The notes below the pieces were generated by a model. It ran no database searches, was not told the DNA's origin, and worked only from the letters and a program-made list of their open reading frames with translations. From Branchiostoma floridae (Eukaryota; Chordata; Leptocardii; Amphioxiformes; Branchiostomatidae), in NCBI RefSeq assembly GCF_000003815.2, contig NC_049984.1, positions 3,412,174 through 3,476,173 of the forward strand: DNA of 64,000 bases, in the 5' to 3' direction. Each line of letters begins with the position of its first letter. Positions within the stretch are counted from its first letter, which is position 1. The translations under genes and the position numbers were made by a program. This document shows positions 1-12,200 of this stretch, in pieces.

Positions 1-1570
1 ACTTTTTCTGCACCACTGGTCGGATGACACTGTACTAATTTTGGAAAAGTGTGTTACTATGAACAAGGATGTAACGTCCTTGCTATGAACTAACTTGCAT
101 AAAATAGGGCCACACAAAACTATGTGAAAACGTACATAATTGACTACATTAATGTAAACAAGAACCCGACACACACAAAAATTAATACATGCGTTTGTAA
201 ATGTACATTTTAGTATCACTTTTACCAAATTTGAATTTTTCTACAGATTTCAGAGATAGTTTTCCTCTCAATATTGATTGATTCTTTGGTGACCGACATC
301 GTGATAATGTGTTCGGGGGAGTTAATTTTGTACATTGTATTTCTAAAAGAAATTCCATTAAACTTAGCTTCATTTGCCAGCAAAACATGTCCTTCAAACT
401 TCAGGAAATAGCTTTAAGAGGGTCAAGATTTCAAATTTTTCCCGGACCTACCTTGCGATGCCTCGTGCCTTTGGCACCAGACATGGTGTTGGGGACGTCG
501 TTCTCAAAAACTTGAAACCCTCGTGTTTTTTTAATAGAAATGTTATTAAAGCAGCAAATTTGCACATCAAAATGCAATGCAGGAAATCGTGGCAAAAAAG
601 GGGGCATTTTTAAAAGATATCCTGCAAATCTGCGTTTTCACACCCGCCGGCAGCTAGAGAGAGGCGACCGCCTGGGAAAATCAGCGTCACGCATGCGCCC
701 ACCTCCCCACTACAGTTTTGGTTGGTCGAATCGTGCTGTCGTTTTTGTTGTCATTTTCCCCCCGATTTACTGTCAGTTATTACCACCACAGAATCGAGAA
801 AAAGACCAAAATATACGTAAATCGAAAAAAATAGTCAAGCCACTCAGGTCCACTAGCTTGCAATGCGTAAAGTAAGGGGGCGGGGCGCACGCCGCTTCGT
901 GGCGCAAATCTACTAGAAATCCAGGTACACATGCTTTTTTGGTGTTCTTTGGATATCAAAACAATGAAATAGTTTCTATAAAGCAAATATTTATGCCTCT
1001 ATGAAGCAGATATTTTGAGCCATTCTGTTTCCCTTTTTACTAGAGGTGAGAGAGATCTACTTCGCGATGAAAATGTATGACGCAAAGCACATTTCCAAAT
1101 GGGAGCGCAGTGATTTATTGATGTCTTGAATATTTTTTCAAAGTTGATAGGAGGGGGAAGGGCCTAGCAAAATGATTTTGACTTGGAGGGAGGGCATAGG
1201 AAAAAAATTTGACCTGGGGGGAGGGCCAAGCAAAAAAAATTTGACCTGACCCTCTGACGACCGCCCCCCCATGCTGTACGGTCCCTTAGGAATAAAATCA
1301 TAAAATCTGTATCTTTGTTCAGTATTGTCTGACCCTTACCTCTTCTCTAATGATCTCAATGAACAGCTACTAGCAGGCCAAGTTGAGTTTTTCATTAATA
1401 AATAAAAGCTCAAACAAACAAGCCATCATGACACATGTAGAGCACAAATGTTGACAGTGTAACGATCGATGAAACAATAGAACCTACAATACTACCAACA
1501 CCTGTAATTGTATTCCCTTGTACACCATTTTGACGGTGAGTAAGGGAATTCAAATCTTTAGGCCTGCATT
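1..1570. other. Non-coding, no gene seen
   Basis: No supported gene. The first ~24 bases repeat the text at about 14,343-14,366, so the window opens inside a dispersed repeat. Short open frames here lack family resemblance and splice context. Confidence 0.6.
1150..1252. repeat. Degenerate ~35-bp tandem repeat, 3 units
   Basis: Three successive units share a purine-rich GGAGGGAGGGC-type start, an A-rich middle and a TTTGACCTG-like end. Units differ by substitutions and poly-A length. Confidence 0.55.
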
Positions 1571-1579
1571 GTAACTGTT

Positions 1580-1965
1580 AATGGATGGTCATAAATCTGT
1601 CACCGATCTTGTGCACTTGGGAAAGGCACTTTACACGGCTTTCCTCAGGTGAAAATGAGTACCTGGCTTTGGTTAGGGCCGTCCCTCGGATAGGACGTTA
1701 AATGGAGGTCCCGTGTATGGGGAGAGTCACACCCCATGCACGTTAAAGAACCCCCACACGTGCGATGGTGCGGTGTGAGATGGAACAAACCCTTGTTGTT
1801 TGTTGGTGATTCACTCTAGATCACCCGGATGGAGGCCTGGCGAACCTCCATACCGTTTCAGCCCCACGGTGTGATTTACGTCATTCACCCGGAACATGTG
1901 TGTATGGCGGCTTTGAAAAGGTGTCCTTTGACCATACCCTCCATGTATGGAGAATCCTAATAGAT
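1580..1965 (+). mobile_element. SINE, 5'-truncated
   Basis: It carries the block CTTGGGAAAGGCACTTTACA, then a segment ending in GTACCTGG, then GGATAGGACGTTAAATGGAG. The same ordered blocks follow a tRNA-like head at 51,178. Here the tRNA-like head is missing or decayed. Similar central blocks are known from deeply conserved metazoan SINE domains; assignment to a named family is not possible by eye. Confidence 0.65.
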
Positions 1966-1999
1966 AAAAATAAGAAATAAATAATAAATAAATACAACG

Positions 2000-2980
2000 G
2001 GACATGTCTGGGTTAACATATTCTATTTATTGCACAAAGCCGATCACCAGTCTTACTGGATAGTCCCATAGCAATTACTGAGCATCAAAAAAGGAATACA
2101 TCAGAGTCGGTGGGCGGGCAAGCTACCCAAGAGGAAAGCTAACTTTAAACAGAAGGTGGGTGTCTAGCTTAGCTCCTTCATTAGTGAATGGATATACAAT
2201 GTATACATATATCAATTATTCTAACTTAGAATATAGGTCCTTGCACAAAGATCATTGGACAGATGGGGTATTGAGACATATAGAACACAAGAATATGAAT
2301 AAAACTTTTTTTCTGGTTTAAAAGTGTTGTTCCTATCTTTGCAAATTGTAGGATGTAAGAGCCCAGTGCAAATACCAAGAAAGTCCAAAGGACATACTTA
2401 TCAATACTAAGATTCAAAAGATGTGGGACCAAAATTCTAGGCATTGCTAAATCTTTGACAGACATAAATCTATACATCAATCTTATTCTTAAAGAAACCA
2501 TACAAGAAAAGTGTTCCCAGTAGACTTTTTCCAAAATTTAGTATGTCAAAAAAAACATGAAAGTTGGCAAAAGCCCTGATCAGACCTGGGCCCAGCAATA
2601 TACATTTAATAGAGACATGCTAATCAAATTACTGGCACAACTGGCCAGGTTCACTGTCTAATATTGTCCACAGGGCCCAAATCTAATGACGCAGAAAACA
2701 ACAAAAACTACCTAACGATTTTCCAGCCATATTTGCTGCACATCAAAGTGGTATCTAGATTGGCCTGCCTTTTGGAGTTGTCCTATGGGACTGAGAGAAA
2801 CCAATACGAGAAACAATTTTGTTTTGTATCCATATCTAACTAACCTGTCTGGAATTCAGGAAAACAACCAGTAAATAAATTTGCCACAATCACCCAATAA
2901 TGTGCCAACATACATGTAACACCAGTTTTTGAAGAAACCTGTTCAGTTTACCGGTAGATGGTTTGTGTTGGAATAAGATA
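2000..2980. other. Non-coding stretch
   Basis: No recognisable gene. A 102-codon minus-strand open frame at 2,226-2,534 is AT-rich, without recognised motifs or splice signals. Confidence 0.5.
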
Positions 2981-2982
2981 AC

Positions 2983-3134
2983 TACTGTAAATGCAGAAAC
3001 TTTCGGCCGCTTCACCGCGAATTTAAAACCACAACCAAAGAACGTTTTCCATAACAGTCAGAGACTACCGCGAAAAGTCCATTTTCCCGCTACCACGAAA
3101 TTAAATCTCCGTGAACTGAAATGCATTTACAGTA
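2983..3134. mobile_element. MITE, TACTGTAAATGC family, copy 1
   Basis: The element has inverted ends TACTGTAAATGCA / TGCATTTACAGTA and an interior with repeated CCGCGAA and AAAACCAC motifs. Two more copies lie at 21,175-21,364 and 22,731-22,941. The TA at each end fits a TA target duplication (Tc1/mariner-like), which is inference. Confidence 0.75.
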
Positions 3135-3236
3135 TTTTAATGGCTCTAATGCTTACTGTGAGTTAACAGCAATAACTTTTCGACTTTCATTGCATTTGCG
3201 TTTTTTTCTGCCTGTTCCTTGTGAACTGAACACAAT

Positions 3237-6200
3237 TTAGTTTTTTTCTGCTTTAAATTGTGTAGCAGCCACTGGGTCTCCAAGATCTTCTACGAACTCT
3301 GGAAGATCAAAATTTCCACGGACATCGCTGTTCAAAGTCTTGTCCTGGCCTGGTTGCAGGCTGTAGAGGAAGAACTGGTAGCGATGCACAGATCCTGGAG
3401 GTGGCGACGGAGGTCTGTAACCTAGCAACGAAGAGGGAGGGAGACCATTAGTGTGGCTGGACCTACAAGGATACTTTGGATATCTCTTTGATGTTGCAGA
3501 TGTATGTTGTCTCTGACGTCTGACGCCTTCCCTCTACAAACCTGAGAAATGTATCTTCATCATCCAAGAAATTCTGTTACATTTCCTTTTTCATAATTCT
3601 GTTTGTTGAATGGGAATGTCAAGATTTGTGGTGTTTGGGAACAAGTCCCTTTGTCTCTTTGTTCCAGGTTTTAATGATCTTAATTGATTAACAACTGATA
3701 CATGTACATGTATACATTACTGTATGTAGGGTACCATCATTTGATCAATCTTCAGGAGAAAGGATATGCATAGGAAGGAAGTGATTCAGGTGAGGAAAAA
3801 GGGCATCATTTTATAGCCGCTACCAGACTCCGGATCGCTGGAAAAATTGTAGAAATGGAACAAATAGAGGAGTAAGCCGGCCAGAGCAGAGTAGCCGGCA
3901 AGGGAACAGTACGAAGACAACAAAAATTGCTATAATGCACCTGATTCTTGTACACATACTTGACAAAAGATTTTATTTCATCTCCTTTCCAAGATTAAGC
4001 TGTTTCAATTCTAGCATCAAATTTGGGTTTTTGGACAATGTCCTCCATAAGATTAAGTTCGAATGACCTTATCATAAAATAACATTCACTACTAGTATTG
4101 AGCTACCACAAATAAACATACTTGTCAAGGTCGTTCCAACAGAACTCCAGTCTTGACTCTGTATACCTTCCTGCAAATCTCCACCCTGTGGAAAGACAAC
4201 AGTGCTGGTTTACTAGGGGTTGGTACAGAAAACTCAGGTCCAGGTCCGGTTCAGGTCCAAAGGATCAGGTCCAGGTCCGAACCTGAACCTGGACCTGATT
4301 CAGTATGACTCATACCAATGGTCCATTTCACTACAAAGAAATCTGTTTGGTGGAATATTAGACTCACACTGGCGTTTTAAAATCCTACAACGCTAACTGC
4401 ACCTGTATGATTGGCTGTAAAACTTGGTAGATTTTACTATATACTCTACTCTACTTCACTCTTGTTATGTTCTTCCACCTGGAAGTGTGTGAATGCCTGA
4501 TAAAATAATCTGTTAATTTTCTAATCGGTCCAACATTCGGTCCTACAGCACTTCTTACAAAAAGTTGGAGCCAACCCAAAAGTGAGTACTGGTAGATAAA
4601 TCTTAACGTTACATTCTGGTCCCACTTACTCATGATCAGCTGAGCTCACTATGAGCAAGTCAGTATAAAGACATCTTTATCCTAATCCTTAACAGTACAA
4701 AACAGAATGCAGAAAAAACATGTTATTCTAACAACTTTCAGCAGTTTTACCGAGATGTCAGTGACCAGCCAGTGTAGAAAGTACCCCCAGGGGGCGTCAG
4801 GGTCAACCATCACTAGCAGGTAGAGGGCATCCTGTAGGGGCAAATAAAGATGGCGGACGAGTACGGTCACGCAACACGAGGTCTCCGGTTCTGATTCTAT
4901 ATTGAAGGTGTTAACGCTACAGGAAGTGAGTTATCGGAACTTTATACTAATTCTATATATACATCGCATATTCTGTATATGATTTGGAGATTTTGAAGAC
5001 TGTTAGGAGAACTTTAATTGTAAAATGGGTGACCACGCCGAGGACCACGCCAAGACCCACGCCAAGACGCCGAAACGCAAGACCCCGGGTACGAAGTTCT
5101 GGAATGTCAACCTGACTTCCCGCGGACGAGTCTCTTGCCTTCGACTACGAAGACCAAGATAAATCCCGTTTCTGCGGGGTTAAACTGCGGTCCAAACAGC
5201 TGGACAAATGGATCACAGCCCACAAGGACGCTTTCAACGAAACGTTTGAAAGGACCAAGGAGACAACTGTCACCTGGAAAAGCACACCTGGCATTACATG
5301 TATGACGGTCCAGACCACCACAGCCACAAGGAAGTCAGGTAAAAGTCTTCTCTCTGTACATTTCTATCACAAGAAACACGGATTGATGGTACAAGGGCAA
5401 TGCACCAAGTGGTGGATGAACATTTTGTATCCTGAACTCTTAGTCAACATAAACGCCCAAGTAGATATGCAGACAAGGTCAACGATCAAAGATGGCGTCC
5501 TACGCGTCAGGGACGCCATAGACAACTTTCCTACGGTAACACTAGAATCGACTACACCAAAGCAAGTCTTTAATAGCGGTGTCCATGAAACACCAACTTT
5601 ACCCAAGTGCGCCAATCCTCGAAACCTACAAGATCTGCAAGCACCCGTAAGTGAAGATATGGAAGAAGAGATACAGATTGTGTTTGATACAAGCACAAAA
5701 CATAGCGGGAACATAGAAGTGCCTGTAAGTAGCGATGCGGAAGATCAAGGGCCGAGTAGGATTGAAAAACACGCCAAACAGGTCTCTGATACTAAGAATG
5801 GCGAACAAAGTGAGCCTACAACAAAAGCCGTAGATATTCCAAACTTAGCGCGGTTGACTGCGGTTGAGAAATCCCAGAGAATCAGCGATGCTGCTTTTGG
5901 CGATTTACAGAAACAGTTTGTCGACATGACTCATAATCTTAACGCGCTACGGGATGAGCTGCTTGCAAAAGAACGGGAGAGGAAAGAGTCTCAAACCAAC
6001 ATGCTTAAAGAACTGTCCACTAAAGTTGAAGCAGCACAGAAGTCACTAGAGAGCCACATCAAGAAGGTAGTCAACAAATTACAGACCAACATCTGTCATG
6101 TCCAAAAAGATCTAGTGTCGCAAAGAGAGGAGCTAGCGAAAGAAAAAAACGCGACAGTTCAAGAAATGACAATAGAGCGGAACATCTGGATGGAGAGGAA

Positions 6201-9200
6201 TCGTGGCTTGTCCATCAAAGTGGACGCCTTGTCTGCATCGAATGCAGAGTTGCAGCAGGCCATCACAATTCAAGACTCAGAACTTCAGTATCTGTTTGAT
6301 AGGATAAAACAGATTGAAGAAAACCGTACCTGCCGAGGCTGTACAAAACCAACACACACGGGCATGCAAAACTTGAACAACGTGCATGACAATGACATCC
6401 CTGGCGACAAACAAGATAACAATGCTGCTACCAACCAAACCATTGTCAAGCAGATTGCAAACATGCTTCCCTCTGCCCATGACAATGCAACAATTGCAAC
6501 ACAGAGCCGTGAAGTCCCTTCACCAGCCACGAGTGTGAAAGAGTCGGCAACTAACACTAGTACGGGAAGTCAGCATCAAAGGTACGAAGTGAGAATTTTT
6601 GCGGACTCCATCTTCAGAGATGTAGATGTGAAACGTGCTTTCAATGGAAAGTCCACGAGATTGGTCAGAACCAGCACAGTGACAGCAGCCATTGACTGTA
6701 TTAAACAAATCAACGACTCGACAACTCAGCAAGTTATACTTCACATCGGTTCCAACGATCTTGATAATAGCAAGCTGAGAAATGACTCAGTCAGTACAAC
6801 CCTGAACAACACCCGCAGACTACTGGAGGTGACCAAAGCATCGTTCCCTAAAGCGCAGGTAGCAGTCTCACAGGTGCTCCAGAGGGGATCAAATGATAAC
6901 TCCACACTCAATACCAACATCAAGAACTATAACCAAGAAGTTCTGAATCTGTCTAGGAGTGGCAACTTCAAGTACATCAAACACCGCAAACTGACACAGG
7001 ACAGGCATCTGTACCTCCCCGACCAGATCCACCTGGATCCTAATAGCGGCACCAAGATGCTTGTGTCGGACGTCAAGCGAACCTTGTACCCGGCATCCGG
7101 GACCGGGGCCGTGAGACAGTCTCCCGCCTGGACAGATACACAGGCCACCCGTCTTCCTGCCAGTGTCAACCAGCGGACGCCCATGAGGTGGCAAAACGGA
7201 CCTTCTTTTCCGCGCCCTGTTCCAGTTCCAGTCACGAGGTCTAGGAAGCCACCTTACCAGCCGCCCACCGTGAAACAAGCACATAGGAACGCAGCGGTTG
7301 GAACAGGACAAGCTGCACCTGGCTTGTCGAAGGGAGCTAACATCGGAGTTCCCGGCCAGCTTGGACCGACGACGAGGAGCGGGGACACGGCCAGCGGTAC
7401 CGGACAAGTCGTTAGGCCCGCCTGGTGGAAAGCTGGCAAGAACGGACATCCCAGCCCACAGTGGAGACAGCTAGGACACCGACTCCGTAAAGTTTGGAAC
7501 ATTCTTATATCTTAATACTCATATGATTCTACACCACCTTCAAGGTAATATCTGAATACTTGTTTACTGATATAATAATATAGTATAAGTCTTACTTCTT
7601 GTAGCTGTATTTACACCTTCAATATCTTTAATTTCAAGGACATGGAGAAAAAATCTGCGCTAGTTTTTTCAAGTTGGAATATCCAAGGCAGTGTTAAGAA
7701 AAAATTTAGCGATGTAGAGTTTTTTTTATTTTTTTTTTTTATTCACATTTCTTTAAAGAGGATGAGACGGAAAGCAGACCCTGCTTATCGAGGTCTTCTC
7801 CTCATGTACATAAACAAAATAAAGACACACATACAGGACTACAAAACGCTAAATAACAAAGGCAAGAGATAATGATAATGACATGAAATAAAACAACAAG
7901 GAATCAAATAACAAAGTGACGTGTAGCTGGCATACAAACTTAGAAGTAATCAAATAAGGTTATAAAACAACTTAAACAACCTGTCTATTGAACACAAGAA
8001 ATAACTACATGAAAATAAACAAGGAATCAAACAACAGAGTGACATATGGCTGATAAACAAACTTAGAAATAATCAAATAAGGTTCAGCTAAAACGATCTG
8101 TCTGTTTGATGAACTTAAATACAACATCAAATAAATGACAGTTCTGAATGGTAGATAGTACTGGGTTTCCCCTGAGTAAGGTTGAACATAAAATATTTTC
8201 AGTGATGTAGAGTTTTGTAATTACTTTAGAAATAGTGATATTGTCTGTATACAGGAAACCTGGGCAGACAATTATGTAGATTTTCAGTTCCCAGGGTATA
8301 GTTTGTTTAGTAGTAATAGATGTAGGAATAAGAGGGCAAAACGTAATTCGGGTGGGGTTGCGACTATTTTCAAAAGTTCGTTCAGAAAGGGGATTACAAA
8401 ATTAGAGAGTAGTTCAGTCGACAGCATTTGGTGCAAACTTGACAAAAAATTCTTTGGACTCGAAAAAGACCTATACCTTTGCAACATTTATATCCCTCCC
8501 GAATCCTCAAAGTCCATACAAGTCGACCCATTTGATACATTATCCATTGATATCTGCAAATTCTCCAATCTTGGTGACATAATCATCCTAGGGGATTTCA
8601 ATGCTAGAACAGGATCTGTTTTGGAAACCTATTTTAGTATTGATTCCCCGGATGACCCCCTGACAAAAGATGTTTTAGATACAAAGAAAAGGAATAATAG
8701 AGATTCTAAAGTAAACAATTACGGTAAACGCCTTATAGAATTGTGCTCGTCGGCTGATTTGACCATCTTGAATGGCAGATTCGCGGGGGATCTAAAAGGT
8801 GATTTTACATGTTATCATTATAATGGTTCAAGTGTTGTGGACTACTGCATCACTCAAAGGTCGATGTTAACCGATATACAATATATGAATGTTAATTCTA
8901 TATCGCCATTTTCCGATCACTGTCACATCTCTTTCTCATTGTCTGCAAAGCACTCTCCTCTAGTCCTGAAGGAGGATAGCCAATGTTATAATCCTAAACC
9001 AACACAATTCATTTGGACTGACGAATCAAAACAATTATATTTAGATACTATAAACAACAAAGACACGCATTCAAAACTGAGAGATTTCTGCAACAAAACA
9101 TTTCACTCGTCAGAGGAGGCCGTAACAAGCTTCACTGAAATTTTATTAGATGTTTCCAAAAGCTCTCTTAGAATAAGACGTAAGATACAAAACAATAAAA

Positions 9201-12200
9201 AGACACAAATCAAAAAGAACAAAATTTGGTTTGATCAAAATTGTTGGTCCCTACGTCAAAGGGTAAAAAGATTATCTTTAGAACTGAGGAAAGAACCATG
9301 GAAACAAGAAACCAGAACGAAGTATTTCAAAGCCTTGAAAGAGTACAAAAAAATTATCAAACATTCTAAACGGAATTATAAAGCCAATCTATTACGTGAT
9401 CTAGAAACATTAAATGAGAAAAACCCCAAACAATTTTGGTCATTGTTCAATACTCTTGACAAGGAAGTAAACGGCACAAAATATAACGGTAACATAGATA
9501 CTAATATCACAAGTAAAGAATGGATAGAACACTTTCAAGGATTAAATAATCTGGTAAAAAACAATGAATTTGACAGTTCTTTTGAAAAAAGTGTCACTGA
9601 TTCTCTTAAACATTTAGATAAAAACGCCCAAAATTCATTAGATTACCCTTTCACGACACCAGAAATTATGACTGGTTTGAAATCACTAAAATATGGAAAA
9701 GCATGTGGTATTGACTCTATTTCAAACGAGATGTTAAAATATGGGGCAGAAAAGATATGCGAACCACTGGTCATTCTCTTTAATACAATCCTTTCCAACA
9801 ACAAATTTCCATCTAACTGGACCACAAGTATCCTTACACCAACTTTTAAATCTGGCGACAAATCTAACGTAGATAATTATAGAGGAATCGCCATCTCAAG
9901 CTGTCTGTCCAAATTGTTCACATTCCTTTTAAATACTCGCTTACAGAAATTCGTTGACAGCAATTGTCTGCTAGCGGACACTCAATTCGGATTCAGAAGA
10001 AAGTGCCGAACCTCTGACAATGTATTTATCCTGAAAGCTCTTATTGAGAAATATATTGAAAAAAAGAGAGGGAAATTATATGTTTGCTTTGTTGACATGA
10101 AGAAAGCTTTTGACAGTGTATGGCGGGACGGTTTATTCTACAAATTGTTAAATCTTGGTGTTGGTGGGAAATTCTTCAATGTATTGCAATCCATGTACCT
10201 CCATGTTAACTATACTGTCAGACTACAAAATGGTTTGTCAAGCCCCTTTGTTTCCACATGCGGAGTAAGACAAGGCTGCAATCTCAGTCCATTATCATTC
10301 AATATTTTTATTAACGACCTACCTCAATGCTTTGCTGATAAATGTGACGCCGCAATTTTGAATTCTAAATCACTCAACTGTTTATCTTGGGCAGATGACT
10401 TAGCCTTGATCTCATTGTCGAAAGAGGGGCTTCAGAATTGTATCAATAACCTGGAATCTTATTGCAACAAATGGAAATTAAGGGTTAATGTATCTAAAAC
10501 GAAAGTACTGGTTTTTACAAAAGGTTCTATTAAGAGATTATCAAACAAATTCTATATATATGGCAAAGAAATACTAGTAACCGACAGTTATACTTACCTT
10601 GGTATTCCCCTGACTTCTTCGGGAAAGTTTAAAGCAGCCAGGAAATATTTAAAGAATAAAGCCATGAGAGCTTTATTCAAACTAAAGTCACTTTTATTCT
10701 CAGAAAAGAACATTCCAATTCACCTAGGAATGAGCCTTTTCAACAAGTTTGTACTGCCTATTTTACTGTACGGAGCCGAACTCACATGTTTTGACCAAAC
10801 TTCTAAAGCAATCAAAATTATTGTATCAAAACAAATTCCAGAATCTTCACCCAAAACTGTTTTCTCTTCGTTTTTAAACAAACTCCATCTAGAGGGAGGT
10901 CTCCCAGCAACTGTTAGGAAGAGTGTGTCTTCGGACCTCACTCATACTTACGTCATCCATTTTAAGAAAAGATCAGACAAGGATAGACTATTGTCACTGG
11001 CATCAGGAATGAAATTAGAAAATGACAACTTCGCAATTGAAAATATACGACTTCCTTCACATACTAGTATCCCAGAATTTGACACCATTGACATGAGTTT
11101 CCAAAAATTTTTACTCGGAGTACATGCGAAATCATCAAATGACGGCATCCGTGGTGAGTTAGGAACCTTTCCCATTTCGATCAATGCTGAGATACAATTA
11201 ATTAAATACTGGCACCGTCTAGCAAACTTACCCGAAGATTCTTTACTACGTGAAGCATATGATGTTTTACTTTCCGGCGAATACGACTGGACAAATCACG
11301 TAACTGACATTCTCAACTATAATGGTTTTGGACATGTATGGACAAACCCGAGGTTGTATCATGTTAATATGCTAACCGACCAATTACGACTCCGCTTACA
11401 GGATATATACATACAAGAATGGCATTCTTCTATCCAGAATAACTCAAAACTTTGCATTTATTCTACGCTAAAGGAAAGATACGGACAAAAGAAGTATCTT
11501 TCGAATGTACACAGTTTCGAACTTCGTAGAGCAATTACAAAGATGAGAATCAGTAGTCACAAACTAAATATAGAAGCCGGAAGATATACTAAAATTCCCC
11601 GTGACCAGAGGTTTTGTCCATTTTGCCCAAATGAGATCGAAGACGAACGTCACTTTGTTATGGATTGTTCTCGATATAATGATAAACGCACAGAGCTGTT
11701 CACATTACTTTCCGCTTGTTCTAAAGAATTTGCTACTCTCTGTTCGATAGATAAATTCAACTACATTCTGGGAGGCGATAACCCTCACTGTGTACAAGTA
11801 GGCAAATATATCCACGAATGTTTATACCGTAGAACTAATAGTGTTAATGACATGCTAGACCCTATATGTTGATTTAGTCATACCTATAGATATCCATATA
11901 TGTGTGTTTAGTTGTACTGTAAGTAGTTGTTATACATGTAGACCTTACGAAAGTCGCTGTACTTTTGTCGTGTCAATAAAGATTGTTGTAATAAACATAA
12001 GTACACAAACACCACCATGATCAGGGTTCTTGATACATTTTTCGAACTGATCAATTGCTAGTGGATCTAATCCAATATTGGCTTTAGTCATGATAAACAA
12101 AAACCTTTGTAGTAAAATTCTCTCAGATAACATAGACTTGGAAGGACTCGGCCCAAGTAGAAAATTCTGCACTCGTATTCAGCATCATGTTGCCTTGGGC

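Larger units (their letters stand above)
4850..11995 (+). mobile_element. Near-full-length two-ORF LINE (non-LTR retrotransposon)
   Basis: The order is a 5' leader, ORF1 (coiled coil plus SGNH-hydrolase-like domain), ORF2 (AP-like endonuclease, reverse transcriptase, C-terminal CCHC) and a 3' UTR with AATAAA near 11,977. It inserts by target-primed reverse transcription. Both long ORFs are open apart from one probable indel near the ORF1 start and one nested insertion in ORF2, so the copy is young. ORF1 esterase plus APE endonuclease points to the CR1/L2/Jockey-group LINEs; I do not assign a clade. The 5' edge is approximate, placed just upstream of the PEBP splice acceptor (4,832-4,837). No target duplication was identified. 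Confidence 0.85.

Noticed and set aside
2226-2534. 102-codon minus-strand frame
   Set aside because: No domain, no splice context, AT-rich composition.
6889-7449. 186-codon minus-strand frame
   Set aside because: Antisense of LINE ORF1's GC-rich 3' part.
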